Shown one piece after another: positions 1 to 8,798 of a stretch of 48,955 nucleotides of DNA. The stretch is from NCBI GenBank assembly GCA_028821405.1, contig JAPPGK010000114.1, positions 1 to 48,955 on the forward strand. The letters run 5' to 3'. The position numbers and the translations under genes were made by a program. This DNA is from Gammaproteobacteria bacterium (lineage in GTDB: Bacteria; Pseudomonadota; Gammaproteobacteria; Pseudomonadales; Azotimanducaceae). The notes below the pieces were generated by a model. That model saw nothing but the letters and a program-made list of their open reading frames with translations, did not search any database and had not been told where the DNA came from. Every line of letters starts with the position of its first letter. The stretch's first letter is position 1.

Positions 1-40
1 GGGGACATCTTAGAATTGGACAAAGGGGACATTACTGCTT
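1..40. repeat. Terminal GGGGACAT repeat, left copy
   Basis: GGGGACAT occurs at 1-8 and again at 25-32, a period of 24, with AATTGGA between them. The same pattern, read on the minus strand, closes the right end of the window (48911-48955). The repeat is cut by the window edge, so its full unit is not visible. I infer a dispersed repeat at which the sequence ends; no transposase gene is attached here. Confidence 0.6.
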
Positions 41-141
41 TGGGCTAACACCGCCAAGAAGCGCAACGACCGTAGAATCGGACGGCAATCGAATTCACCT
101 CTCGGCACCATGGCGAGTGGAGGACGGATTCGCGCGCCGCC

Positions 142-150
142 TGCTATGAT
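142..150 (+). promoter_or_regulatory. Possible extended -10 promoter of hisIG
   Basis: TGCTATGAT fits an extended -10 element (TGn-TATGAT), 39 bases before the hisI start. No convincing -35 hexamer stands 16-18 bases upstream, which is tolerated with an extended -10. The same TGCTATGAT string appears upstream of glnII at 40044. Inference from motif and position only. Confidence 0.35.
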
Positions 151-189
151 GCGCCGCTTTCCAACGCGGCCCGCGCGGAACGCAAGCCC

Positions 190-570
190 ATGGACGGCCC
201 CGACTTCTCGAAGATCGAACTGGTGCCCGTGATCGCGCAGGACGCGGAAACCGGCGATGTGCTGATGCTCGCCTACATGAACGACGACGCCTACGCCGAG
301 ACGCTCGCTACCCGTCGCGTCTGCTACTACAGCCGCTCTCGGCAGCGGCTTTGGCGCAAAGGGGAGGAGAGCGGCCACGTGCAGCACGTGAAGCAGATCT
401 ACTACGACTGCGACGCTGACACCGTGCTCGTGAAGGTGGAGCAGGTGGGCGGTGCCGCCTGCCACGAGGGCTACCGCAGTTGTTTCTTCCGGGAGATCGA
501 CCCGGCCACCGGTGATGCCAAGGTGATCGCCGAACGCGTGTTCGATCCCGCCGAGGTCTACAAGAAGTGA
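190..570 (+). CDS. hisI: Phosphoribosyl-AMP cyclohydrolase
   Basis: This cytoplasmic enzyme opens the adenine ring of phosphoribosyl-AMP, the third step of histidine biosynthesis. The 126-residue protein is the usual size of stand-alone HisI, without a fused HisE domain. Family hallmarks are visible in order: [19 protein letters not shown] at about residues 45-63, the metal-binding DCDAD at about 75-79, and [15 protein letters not shown] at about 94-108, which carries the conserved cysteines. The start ATG follows an extended -10-like motif. The stop overlaps the start of hisG (GTGA), so the two are translationally coupled. No other his genes are in the window. Confidence 0.95.
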   Translation: MDGPDFSKIELVPVIAQDAETGDVLMLAYMNDDAYAETLATRRVCYYSRSRQRLWRKGEESGHVQHVKQIYYDCDADTVLVKVEQVGGAACHEGYRSCFFREIDPATGDAKVIAERVFDPAEVYKK

Positions 571-1448
571 CCATGGGCAACGTACTGAACCTCGGCATTC
601 CTTCCGGGAGCCTGCAGAACGCCTGCGCGGAACTGTTCGAACAGGCGGGCTATCGCATCTCGTTTCCGAACCGCTCCTACTACCCGGAGATCGACGACCC
701 GGAGATCGACTGCCTCTTGGTGCGCGCCCAGGAAATGGCTCGCTACGTGGAGCAGGGCGTGCTCGATGCGGGCATCACCGGGCACGACTGGGTGCTGGAA
801 ACGGGTGCCGATGTCGAGGAACTTGGCGAGTTCGTGTTCTCCAAGGTTAGTCGCCGGCCAAGCCGCTGGGTGCTGTGCGTGCCCAACGAGTCGCCGGCCC
901 AGTCGGTCAAGGATTTGGAAGGCAAGCGAGTCGCCACCGAGGTGGTCAACCTGACGCGCGCCTATCTCGCCCGACACGGCGTGACGGCGAACGTCGAGTT
1001 CTCCTGGGGGGCGACGGAGGTCAAGCCTCCGAGGCTCGCCGACGCCATCGTGGAGATCACCGAAACCGGCAGTTCACTGCGGGCCAACAACCTGCGAATC
1101 GTCGAGGAGGTGCTCACCAGCACACCTCGCCTGATCGCCAACCGCGCAGCCTGCCGGGATCCGTGGAAGAAGACCAAGCTCGACAACATCTCGCTGATGC
1201 TTGCTTCCTGCCTCGCCGCCGAAGGCCGGGTCGGGCTGATGATGAACGTTCGCAACGAGGATCTGGACGCGGTGACGGCCATCCTCCCGGCGCTTCAGAA
1301 TCCCACGATCTCGCACCTTAGCGATCCCGACTGGGTGGCGATCAGCACCATCATCGACGAGGCGCAGGTGCGGGTCATCGTGCCGGAATTGAAAAAGGCC
1401 GGTGCCACCGGCATCGTGGAATTCCCGATCAACAAGGTGATCGACTAG
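567..1448 (+). CDS. hisG: ATP phosphoribosyltransferase, long form
   Basis: HisG condenses ATP with PRPP, the first committed and feedback-inhibited step of histidine synthesis. At about 290 residues it is the long form: two periplasmic-binding-protein-like catalytic lobes plus a C-terminal ACT-like regulatory domain (from about residue 220), so it should not need HisZ. The N-terminal NLGIPSGSL, the segment [10 protein letters not shown] and the PRPP-loop-like [14 protein letters not shown] fit the family. A GTG at 567 overlaps the hisI stop and lies 10 bases after GAGG; an ATG at 573 is the alternative start. The following gene is on the opposite strand, so hisIG is a two-gene unit here. Confidence 0.95.
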   Translation: MTMGNVLNLGIPSGSLQNACAELFEQAGYRISFPNRSYYPEIDDPEIDCLLVRAQEMARYVEQGVLDAGITGHDWVLETGADVEELGEFVFSKVSRRPSRWVLCVPNESPAQSVKDLEGKRVATEVVNLTRAYLARHGVTANVEFSWGATEVKPPRLADAIVEITETGSSLRANNLRIVEEVLTSTPRLIANRAACRDPWKKTKLDNISLMLASCLAAEGRVGLMMNVRNEDLDAVTAILPALQNPTISHLSDPDWVAISTIIDEAQVRVIVPELKKAGATGIVEFPINKVID

Positions 1449-1460
1449 GGCCGTGCGACG

Positions 1461-2630
1461 TCAATCGCGCCCGCCGCTCTCGGTCGGTGGGCGCGGAACT
1501 AGGCCCGCCAGCCATTGGGCCATTGAGGGGATCGCCACCTCGTAGCGCTCGTCGGCACGGGGAGACAGGACACCACGCTCGACCAGCGCGTTAGCGAACT
1601 CTTCGCCGGTTGCGGACTTGAGGCCCGGATACACGCGTTGTAGGCCTACCAGCTGCTTCTCGCACAGCCCGATCAGATCGCCCGGATCGACGGGTTGCTG
1701 CCGTTGCACGGTGGCAACGACCGTCGCGGTGAAGGGACGGTGCACTCCCAGGACAGACGCGGACAGGCGGGCGTTGTAGTAGTCGTGCCGGTTCCGGTCG
1801 GATTCGGATCTCACGCGGGCGTAGTCTATTTGGCCCAAATCGCCGTCCGTCCGCAGCAATTCCCGACCCAGCGCCGTCTGCGCGCCCTTGAGGTGTTGGG
1901 GCCAGCCCAACGAGAGCTTCGCCACCGCTTGGGCGGCACTTTCGTGGTCGCCGTTCGCACCAAGGGTACCGAGCATTTTCCTTGTCGATTCGGCTCATTC
2001 CTGCTCGGCCATCGCCCCCATGTTCACGATGGCGTTGGCTGCCAGACGCGAAAGCCCTTCAATCTGTCGAAAACGGTTGGCCGTGTGGCCCAGGCCGGTG
2101 AATAGGCACACGGTCGGGATGCCGATTCCGTCCCGATGCAGAGCCGCGAGTCCGGGGCGCTCGGACGGATCCACGGACTGAGCCTCGTCCATATAAAGCA
2201 CAATCCGATCAGCTGCGCCATCCGCAATCGCGTCGGTCAATACCTCGGCGGTCTCGCCAACCCGAAAACGCGCACGGAGGGTTCGCACGGCTCTCGCTAC
2301 GATTCTCTTGCCGATCGGGCCTTCCTCGATGGCAACCTGCCGGACCCTTTCCATCAACGCGGTTTCGCTGGACAGATGCCGTTCTTGGACGCCCACAAAC
2401 ACCACGCCGTCGGCACGGTTTTCCCGCAGATGGTGAAGCAACGCCGTCTTGCCGCATCCCGGCGCGCCTTGATAGATGCGGAACACCGCCTGCTCCCCGG
2501 GTTGAGAACCGAGTTCCGTAAGTGCCCGGTCGAACTGATCGATTTTATCTGCCCTGCCCGCAAGGAACGGTGTGGAATCCCGGTCCCTGTGGGTGGATAG
2601 TTCGTCGGTTTTCTGCCGGTTGAAGGCCAT
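1461..2630 (-). pseudogene. AAA ATPase with in-frame TGA (copy 1)
   Basis: The minus-strand frame from ATG 2630 to 1461 codes for a P-loop ATPase of about 388 residues, broken by one TGA at 1997-1995. The first part has FLAGRADKI, Walker A GAPGCGKTALL and a Walker B-like segment IVLYMDEAQS. The second part continues in exactly the same frame and ends with a segment around DYYNARLS and YEVAIPSMAQWL. That matches the layout of the second ATPase at 9.1-10.2 kb (EYYANRYR, EAGIPSLMGYV), so I infer both halves belong to one protein. A CGA to TGA change would explain the lesion. Function is unknown; such ATPases occur in mobile or defence loci. It could also be a sequencing error. Confidence 0.7.
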
Positions 2631-2770
2631 GTGGGCATTGTGTGCGCGTCGATTGCGTTCACATCCTGCCCACGCGCCGAAGCCCGGCGCCAACTCGCCG
2701 TCGTGGATTGGTCCTTGCGTCCGTTGCCCGCGTTATGATGGCAAGTTCCCTTGAGTCGGACGGTATCGGC

Positions 2771-5700
2771 ATGTTCCAACGAGTCCTCATCAGCAATCGC
2801 GGCGAGATTGCCATCCGCATCGCCAAGGCGGCGTCCGCCCTCGGGGTTGAGTCCGTAGGTGTGTTCTCGCCGGTGGACGCGTTGTCGCTGCACACGCGCA
2901 TCGCGACCGCCGCCTTCGAGATCGGCAACGGGGCGGCTGACGATCCCGTCGGGGCGTATCTCGATGTCCAAGCGCTGATCGGTATCGCGAAGGAGAGCGG
3001 TTGCGACTGCGTCCACCCGGGCTACGGCTTCCTGGCCGAGAACGCCGAGTTCGCGGAACGTTGCGCACAAGCCGGGTTGACGTTTGTCGGCCCGTCGCCG
3101 GCGGCGCTGTCGCTGTTCGGCGACAAGGTTCGCGCCCGTGCCTTGGCTTCGTCCCTCGGCATACCGGTCGTGCCGGGGAGCGGCGATGCGTTGCAGTCTT
3201 CGGGCGAAGCATCGGCCGTGGCGTCGGAGCTGGGCTATCCCGTCATGCTCAAGGCCGCGGGCGGTGGTGGCGGCAGGGGAATGCGCGTGGTCGACGTGCC
3301 GGGAGCCATGGCTGAGTCGTTCGAGCGTTGCCGGGGTGAAGCGGTAGCCGCATTCGGCAACGGCGAACTGTTCGTCGAGAAGCTGATCGTCCGTCCGCGC
3401 CATATCGAGGTGCAGATCCTCGCCGACGGCGACGGCAACGTCCTCCACCTCCACGAGCGCGATTGCTCCGTGCAGTTGCGCAACCAGAAGGTCATCGAGA
3501 CCGCACCCGCCCCGGGTTTTGACGACGAACTCCGTGACCGCATCCTGGCGGATGCCATCAGGCTCATGAAAGCGGCGAACTACGCCAACGCCGGCACCGT
3601 CGAGTTCCTGGTGGCACCGGAGACGGGCGAGCACTACTTCATCGAGTGCAACCCTCGCATTCAGGTCGAGCACACCGTCACCGAACAGGTGACCGGCGTC
3701 GACTTGGTCGAGGCGCAGTTCCACATCGCGGCCGGCGCGTCCCTTGCGTCCTTGGGCTTGGACAACCAGCAGGCCGTCGGCGCGCCGCGCGGTTTCGCGG
3801 TGCAGGCACGGGTCGTGGCACGCGGTGCCGGCACCTTGAGCGCCTACAAGGAACCCACCGGTCCGGGTGTCCGTGTCGACGGCAACGGCTACGTGGGCTA
3901 CGCGCCACCGCCGCAGTTCGATCCGCTGCTCGCCAAGGTGATCGCGTCGAGTTCATCCTCGGCGGGTTCGTATGCCGCAGCAGTCGATCGTACGCGACGG
4001 GCGCTAGATGAGTTCCATATCGGCGGACTTGCCACGAACCTGGACCAACTCAAGGCGATCCTTGCTCATCCGGCGGTCCGGACCGGCGATGCGCGCACGA
4101 CCCTGTTGGCCGACGAACCGGCGTTGCTGTCACCCGCGTTGGACGGCAATGGCAACGGCGCCTTGGCCTTGCTGCAGCAGCAGGCCATCGTCATGGGCAT
4201 TTCCACGGTGTCCGGTGCCGGCGTTGCCCCGACCGTCGCACCAGCGGTCGCCGCGCTCGACGTGGAAACCGGCCAGGAGGCCGTAGCCTGTCCGATGGCC
4301 GGTTCCGTGCTGGAGTTCCGTGTCCAGGAGGGCGATGCGGTCAATGCCGGTGAGGCATTGATCGTCATCAGCGCGATGAAGATGGAGTCCCAGGTGTCGG
4401 CGCCATGCGACGGCACCGTGGCGGCGGTACAGCCGTTGAGCCCGGGCGACAGCGTCGAGGCGGGCCAAGTGTTTGCGGTCATCGAGCCGAAGGTCGGCGC
4501 GGAACGCACCCGGGAAGACGGCGGCGACGCCACCTGGGCGTACTTGCTGGACGACGTCGCCACGATGCAGTCGTTGGCGCACGAGCGCTTGGCACCGGGT
4601 TCGGAAGACCCAGGCGTCGTGCGACAGCGCAGCCGGGGCAAGCTGACTTGCCGGGAACGCATCGATCTGCTGCTCGACGCCGGCTCGTTCCGTGAAGTCG
4701 GCAGCGTCGCCGGCTTCGCGTCCTACGACGAGGACGGCAACGTCATCGCGTTCACGCCCGCCAACCATGTCGGCGGATCCGGCCGGATCGAAGGTCGTTC
4801 CGTGGTGGTCTGCGCCGACGACTTCACGTCCCGTGGTGGCCACTCCGACGGTGCCATCGGCGCGAAGAGCGGCTACATCGACCGCCTTTCCATCGAAATG
4901 AGAATCCCCTCCATCCGTCTTCTCGATGGATCATCGGGCGGCGGCAGCGTGGCCTCCATGGTGCCGGCGCAGAAGAAGGAGGGCGAGAGCAAGGCCAAGG
5001 AAAGTCGCGGTGCCATTAAGGCCGGCCGTCCCCGTGTCGCCGGTGGCGGCGGCTCGTTCCTGCCCGGGCACTTGGGCAGTGCCATGTACACCGACCAACT
5101 GGGCAAGGTGCCGGTCGTGAACATGCTGCTCGGCAGCGTGGTCGGCATCGGCGCCGCGAAAGCCGTGCTCGGCCACTTCTCCGTGATGGTGCGGGACATC
5201 GCGCAGTTGTTCGTGGCCGGCCCGCCGGTGGTCGCCCACGCCATGGGCTACGACATCACCAAGGAGGATCTCGGCGGCTGGCATATCCACTGCCGCAACG
5301 GTTCCGTCGACAATCTCGCGGACACCGAGGAGGAAGCCGCCGAACTCACCCGGCGGTTCCTGTCCTACCTGCCGTCTTCCGTGTACGAGACTCCGCCGGT
5401 GAAGGCACCGCGAACGGACGACCCGCCGGAGCGCCGGGAGGAGGAGCTGTTCACGCTGATCCCCCGCAAGCGTACGACGACCTTCGATGCGCGCAAGGCG
5501 ATCCGGCTGATCGCGGACAAGGACTCGTTCTTCGAGATCGGCCCGCTCTGGGGCACCGACCAGATCACCGGCTTCGTGCGCATGAACGGCCATCCCATGG
5601 GCGTCATCGCCTCGGACAGCCAGCACGCCAACGGCGGCGCGCTCACCGCCGACGGCTGCAGCAAGCTGACCCGACACCTCGATCTGTGCGACCTGTTCCA

Positions 5701-5809
5701 CCTGCCGGTGCTGAACCTCGTCGACAACCCCGGCTTCGCGGTGGGCCTCGAACACGAGATCACCGGCACGATCCGTCGCGGCGGCGAGTGGATGGTCGCC
5801 TTCTCCTAG
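2771..5809 (+). CDS. Single-chain biotin-dependent acyl-CoA carboxylase, main part
   Basis: Biotin carboxylase, biotin carrier and carboxyltransferase are fused in one chain, as in single-polypeptide long-chain acyl-CoA carboxylases. It would carboxylate an acyl-CoA at the expense of ATP and bicarbonate; the substrate is not predictable here. Biotin carboxylase covers about residues 1-450 (start MFQRVLISNRGEIAIRI, ATP-grasp glycine loop KAAGGGGGRGM, ECNPRIQVEHTVTE). The carrier has the biotinylation motif SAMKME near residue 538. The N- and C-carboxyltransferase lobes follow (DGSSGGGSVASM, LVDNPGFAVG). The frame ends at TAG 5807-5809, but the missing tail continues in the same frame directly after it. 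An ATG at 2735 is an alternative start. Confidence 0.85.
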   Translation: MFQRVLISNRGEIAIRIAKAASALGVESVGVFSPVDALSLHTRIATAAFEIGNGAADDPVGAYLDVQALIGIAKESGCDCVHPGYGFLAENAEFAERCAQAGLTFVGPSPAALSLFGDKVRARALASSLGIPVVPGSGDALQSSGEASAVASELGYPVMLKAAGGGGGRGMRVVDVPGAMAESFERCRGEAVAAFGNGELFVEKLIVRPRHIEVQILADGDGNVLHLHERDCSVQLRNQKVIETAPAPGFDDELRDRILADAIRLMKAANYANAGTVEFLVAPETGEHYFIECNPRIQVEHTVTEQVTGVDLVEAQFHIAAGASLASLGLDNQQAVGAPRGFAVQARVVARGAGTLSAYKEPTGPGVRVDGNGYVGYAPPPQFDPLLAKVIASSSSSAGSYAAAVDRTRRALDEFHIGGLATNLDQLKAILAHPAVRTGDARTTLLADEPALLSPALDGNGNGALALLQQQAIVMGISTVSGAGVAPTVAPAVAALDVETGQEAVACPMAGSVLEFRVQEGDAVNAGEALIVISAMKMESQVSAPCDGTVAAVQPLSPGDSVEAGQVFAVIEPKVGAERTREDGGDATWAYLLDDVATMQSLAHERLAPGSEDPGVVRQRSRGKLTCRERIDLLLDAGSFREVGSVAGFASYDEDGNVIAFTPANHVGGSGRIEGRSVVVCADDFTSRGGHSDGAIGAKSGYIDRLSIEMRIPSIRLLDGSSGGGSVASMVPAQKKEGESKAKESRGAIKAGRPRVAGGGGSFLPGHLGSAMYTDQLGKVPVVNMLLGSVVGIGAAKAVLGHFSVMVRDIAQLFVAGPPVVAHAMGYDITKEDLGGWHIHCRNGSVDNLADTEEEAAELTRRFLSYLPSSVYETPPVKAPRTDDPPERREEELFTLIPRKRTTTFDARKAIRLIADKDSFFEIGPLWGTDQITGFVRMNGHPMGVIASDSQHANGGALTADGCSKLTRHLDLCDLFHLPVLNLVDNPGFAVGLEHEITGTIRRGGEWMVAFS

Positions 5810-6193
5810 GTGACGGTGCCGATCTTCACCGTGGTGATGCGCCGCAGCTTCGGAGTCGCTGGCAACAACTACGCGACGCCGCGGTCGCAAGTGTCCTCCC
5901 GGGTCGCGTGGCCCGCCGCCGACGTCGGCGGCATCCCGCCGGAAGGTGGAATCGAGGCGGCTTACAAGCGGCAATTGGCCGAAGCCGAGGATCCCCGGGC
6001 ATTGCGCGACGAGTTGATGGCCCGGATCGAGAGCGCGCGGGGGCCGGTCGGACCGCTCTCCAGGTTCCAGATCGAGGAGATGATCGATCCCCGGGACACC
6101 CGGCGAATCGTGTGCGAGTGGCTCGAGACGGCGTGGCGGCTGGTGACGCTTCCGGAGCGGCTTAAGCCTCGGGTGATTCAGTTCCGGCCCTGA
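5810..6193 (+). pseudogene. Severed C-terminal tail of the acyl-CoA carboxylase
   Basis: The 127 codons after the TAG are in frame with the carboxylase and supply the end of its carboxyltransferase domain (VTVPIFTVVMRRSFGVAGNN, then a helix-rich tail). Related carboxyltransferases usually have Gln just before a TVP segment, so a CAG to TAG change at 5807 is the simplest explanation. If the stop is real, the enzyme loses part of its active site and is probably inactive, unless an amber suppressor or reinitiation at GTG 5810 rescues it. Without the stop the protein would be 1140 residues. Confidence 0.75.
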
Positions 6194-6245
6194 AGCGCTC
6201 GTGCCGCTGACTACGCTGAGATCATCGGCACTCTGCGTGCCCGAA

Positions 6246-6751
6246 TCAGCTACTGGTCCTTTCGAGGGCGTGGAGGCGTTTGTTGACCTCGGCCTTCGGC
6301 AGTCTGCAGCGAGGGTGGTCGCGGATTTTCACCAGACCGGCGTGTAACTGTTTTGGCGTGGCTGAACGGTGTTCGAACATCTGATCGATGAGCCAGAGGA
6401 CACCGTGGCAAGCTACTTTTTTGCTGAGGGCAAGTGTACGCAGACGCGCATCGCCCGTGAGTAGTGTGCTGCCTGTGCGGCGTGCAGTGCCAACGCAAAC
6501 GCGTCCGATAGCGAGATTGCCCGCTCGGTCTGGCGATAGCGTGCGGCTTGGGCCACGCCGTCACCATCGAGTTCGAGAACCTGAAGGCCTCTGGCGACCA
6601 ATTCGTTGCCGCCGTAGGGTTCAAGTTCGAGCCGGTAAAGCAGATCGGGGACGCAGAAGTCGAACGGCAGGGCGAAAGCCGCCTCGAACAGGCAACCCCG
6701 TTCGAGGTCGATGAGGACCGACGAATCGGACACCACGATGCATGGTGACAT
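6246..6751 (-). pseudogene. Frameshifted PIN-domain toxin
   Basis: The N-terminal frame (6751 to 6413) begins with VVSDSSVLIDLERG, the first PIN aspartate, and continues to SLSDAFALALHAA, the central acidic motif. The expected third motif, LTGDARLRTLA, is present but in another frame, starting near 6462. That frame then runs on to a stop at 6246-6248. One base is therefore missing near 6463. PIN proteins of this kind are Mg-dependent RNases. The gene lies 7 bases after the XRE-ImmA gene on the same strand, the arrangement expected for a regulator/toxin pair. As sequenced, the nuclease lacks its last catalytic acid. Confidence 0.7.
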
Positions 6752-6758
6752 CGTTCCA

Positions 6759-7838
6759 TCATCCGGTCGCGGTAAGAGGCGGTGGGGTGGCCTGCATGTA
6801 GAGGTCGACGTCGGCGATGCCGATGTTCAGAAGCTCTGCGGCCTTGGACTCGCTGATCGCCCCTTCGGCGAGGGCACGCAGACAGAGCCGGTTGAAACGG
6901 TTTGGCTGCTCGCCGGAAAACGCGCCGTATTCCTCGTAGGGCGGCGACCGCCAACCGAGCCGGGCGAACTCATCGAACAGGCGCTGGTAGGTGGCTTGGC
7001 TGATGATGCCGAGGTCGCGGCAGCGGTGCGTGAGTGCTTGGATGCTGACACCGAAGAGGCGTTTAAGGGCGAGGAGTTCACCGAGGGCAATGGCGCTGCG
7101 ATGCTTGCCGACTTCCAACCACATCGCGTCGGCCGGCATAAGGAACGCACCCGAGAAACGGTGGGCGACGCGCTCTGCATCGAGACGTCGGCTGATGTCG
7201 AGCGCAATGTGGCCGAGTTCGTGGCCGATCGTGAATCGTTGCCGCTCGCCCCAGTCGTCGGCATTGACCACGATAAAAGGAACGGGCGCATGACCCGGGT
7301 CGCCGGCGCGCGCGGCGAGGCCGCCCACACTACCAAGAGAACAGGCAAAGATCTTGATGCCGCGTCCCTCGAGGAGCTCGACCAGGTTGGGGATCGGCTC
7401 GTAGCCAAAGCCCCAGTGGCGGCGGAGGGCGTCGGCCGCACGGTCGGCTTCGACGACATCGCGCAGGACCGGATAGGGTGCGTCGCGGGGCGCATCCCAC
7501 CGTGCACTGGGCAGGTGGAGTATGTCCTCGATCGCGAGATACCGTTCGAGGTGCGAGAGAACGGTCGCCTCAACCTGTGCCTCGTCGCGTTTGCTCGTGA
7601 AAGTGTTCTTCCTGAACTCGAGGTCGTGCAGGACGAGCTCGGGATCGCCGAGTAGGTAGTCCACCGTCGTGTGCAGGGCGTCGGCGAGCGCGATGAGAAC
7701 CGCGCTGCCCGGCATGGCCTCGTCCCGTTCGTACTTGCCGATGGCCTGTGCCGTCACGCGGTGACTGATCGCGCCTGCTAGTGCGCGTAGCGAAAGGCCG
7801 GCAGCGGCGCGTGCCAGCTTGAGTCGTCGTCCGATCAT
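6759..7838 (-). CDS. XRE-family HTH / ImmA-IrrE metallopeptidase
   Basis: This protein of 359 residues pairs an N-terminal XRE helix-turn-helix (about residues 1-65) with a COG2856-type zinc peptidase domain. The metal motif HELGH is at about residues 206-210, with ERVAHRFSGAFLMP downstream supplying the usual third ligand region. The ATG at 7838 is chosen because AAGGAGGGAG lies just before it; an upstream ATG at 7856 is less likely. Proteins of this type act as antitoxins or as repressors cleaved under stress. It is followed by a PIN toxin remnant. A 7-bp dyad upstream (7867-7903) could be its own operator. Confidence 0.85.
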   Translation of the reverse strand: MIGRRLKLARAAAGLSLRALAGAISHRVTAQAIGKYERDEAMPGSAVLIALADALHTTVDYLLGDPELVLHDLEFRKNTFTSKRDEAQVEATVLSHLERYLAIEDILHLPSARWDAPRDAPYPVLRDVVEADRAADALRRHWGFGYEPIPNLVELLEGRGIKIFACSLGSVGGLAARAGDPGHAPVPFIVVNADDWGERQRFTIGHELGHIALDISRRLDAERVAHRFSGAFLMPADAMWLEVGKHRSAIALGELLALKRLFGVSIQALTHRCRDLGIISQATYQRLFDEFARLGWRSPPYEEYGAFSGEQPNRFNRLCLRALAEGAISESKAAELLNIGIADVDLYMQATPPPLTATG

Positions 7839-7866
7839 CTCTCCCTCCTTGCGCATTGACCCGATG

Positions 7867-7903
7867 GTTTACATTGTGACGGAATTATGGTTGTTTTGTA
7901 AAC
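7867..7903. promoter_or_regulatory. Inverted repeat upstream of XRE-ImmA
   Basis: GTTTACA (7867-7873) and TGTAAAC (7897-7903) are perfect inverted arms with a 23-base spacer. They lie in the shared region between the XRE-ImmA gene and the divergent multiubiquitin-like remnant. The distal arm read on the minus strand (GTTTACA) contains TTTACA, which could serve as a -35. Autoregulation by the XRE protein is inferred. Confidence 0.45.
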
Positions 7904-7949
7904 GAGGGCGCTGGCTCTGTTGGCGTCAATTGGGCACAACTTCAAGAGG

Positions 7950-8228
7950 AGGTGGCCGTGATAAAAACAAGCCGGATCGACACCCGGACGACAAGACGTT
8001 CTCAATCACCGTGAACGGGCGACAGAAGGAGGTGGGACGCGACGAGCTGTCGTTCGACGAGCGGTCGACCTTGCATTCGACGACACGGCCCGGGGACCGC
8101 AGATCGTGTTCGCGATTACGTTCCGCGACGGTGTGGGGCGCATCCGCGAGGGGAAGCTCGATGAAGGGCAGCGGCTGAATATCCGCGACGGGACGATCGT
8201 GAGTGTCACAAGAACCGATCAGTCGTAG
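7950..8228 (+). pseudogene. Multiubiquitin-domain protein, frameshifted
   Basis: After AAGAGGAGG (7944-7952), the frame starting at 7960 gives DKNKPDRHPDDKTFSITVNG and continues through an ELSFDE segment. A one-base loss near 8062 moves the rest to another frame: VDLAFDD, QIVFAITFRDG, EGKLDEGQRLNIRDGTIV, ending at TAG 8226. Together they form a ubiquitin-like beta-grasp unit of about 88 residues that resembles the Multiubiquitin family (PF14452 by recollection). In other genomes such genes sit beside E1/E2/JAB-like genes; none is visible here. The start is also damaged: the GTG codons after the ribosome site are out of frame. I read it as a remnant. Confidence 0.55.
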
Positions 8229-8333
8229 GAAGGATCTCCGACGGCTCGTCGGGAACGGAGACTAGGATTTCACGGATGCGTAGCTCAATGGACGGTCCTG
8301 CCAAATCGACATGTAGAGACTCCGTGGCGACAG

Positions 8334-8717
8334 CTAATCAGTGCGAGTCAAGCCGAGGTGCAGTCTGGAGCGTGTTCGGCTGTGGTTGGACCTGGCAGAT
8401 GCGCGGTTCGATTGACCACACGTCGAAACGGGGCGGCCTACCCCTAGGCCAAGGGGCAAGCCCGAGGCCGGTGACCAGCGACCGATGTCGCGGGAGACCA
8501 ACTCTCGGCACGTCCCGTTCCAGAACGAGTCCTTGGCGCAATTCACCTCGACATCTAGGGAACCCGATTCGGTGACGAGGTGCAGATTGACGGAACGCCG
8601 CTTCTTCTAGAAGAAACGGTCCCTGTCGCCAACGGACACCTTGAGTCCATAACCAGCGCCACTGGCTCGCCACTCGCCGTTGTTCCAGGCGGTCGCCCAA
8701 AAAATGTTGTCGGTCAT
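8334..8717 (-). pseudogene. Decayed small protein of unknown family
   Basis: Reading minus from ATG 8717, the sequence looks protein-like: NIFWATAWNNGEWRASGAGY, KVSVGDRDRFF, then an in-frame TAG at 8609-8607. It goes on in the same frame with RRSVNLHLVTESGSLDVEV and DSFWNGTCRELVSRDIGRW. After that, a frame change near 8465 gives LAPWPRGRPPRFDVW, which reads as a natural C-terminus. Two lesions are thus needed to explain one protein of about 125 residues. I do not recognise a named family. It lies between the multiubiquitin remnant and the second broken ATPase, in the most decayed part of the window. Confidence 0.45.
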
Positions 8718-8798
8718 GGTGCTGCATTGGTCGTTATGTAGCGCGAAAACCCTAGCTTCAGCAGGGGTAACGGCAAGGCGCTGCCCCAGACTGGACAC

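Noticed and set aside
2708-2739. Sigma-70 promoter before the carboxylase (TTGGTC and TATGAT)
   Set aside because: The spacing is 20 bases and the -10 overlaps an alternative ATG, so the support is too weak to list.
2354-3724. Long minus-strand open frame of 456 codons opposite the carboxylase
   Set aside because: It is antisense to strongly conserved biotin carboxylase sequence; high GC content opens such frames by chance.
4931-5974. Minus-strand open frame of 347 codons
   Set aside because: It is antisense to the carboxyltransferase domain and has shadow-like composition rich in Arg, Gly and His.
1461-8609. Stop-codon reassignment (TGA or TAG read as an amino acid)
   Set aside because: TGA and TAG end many intact genes in the window at the expected positions, so the internal stops are better explained as mutations or errors.
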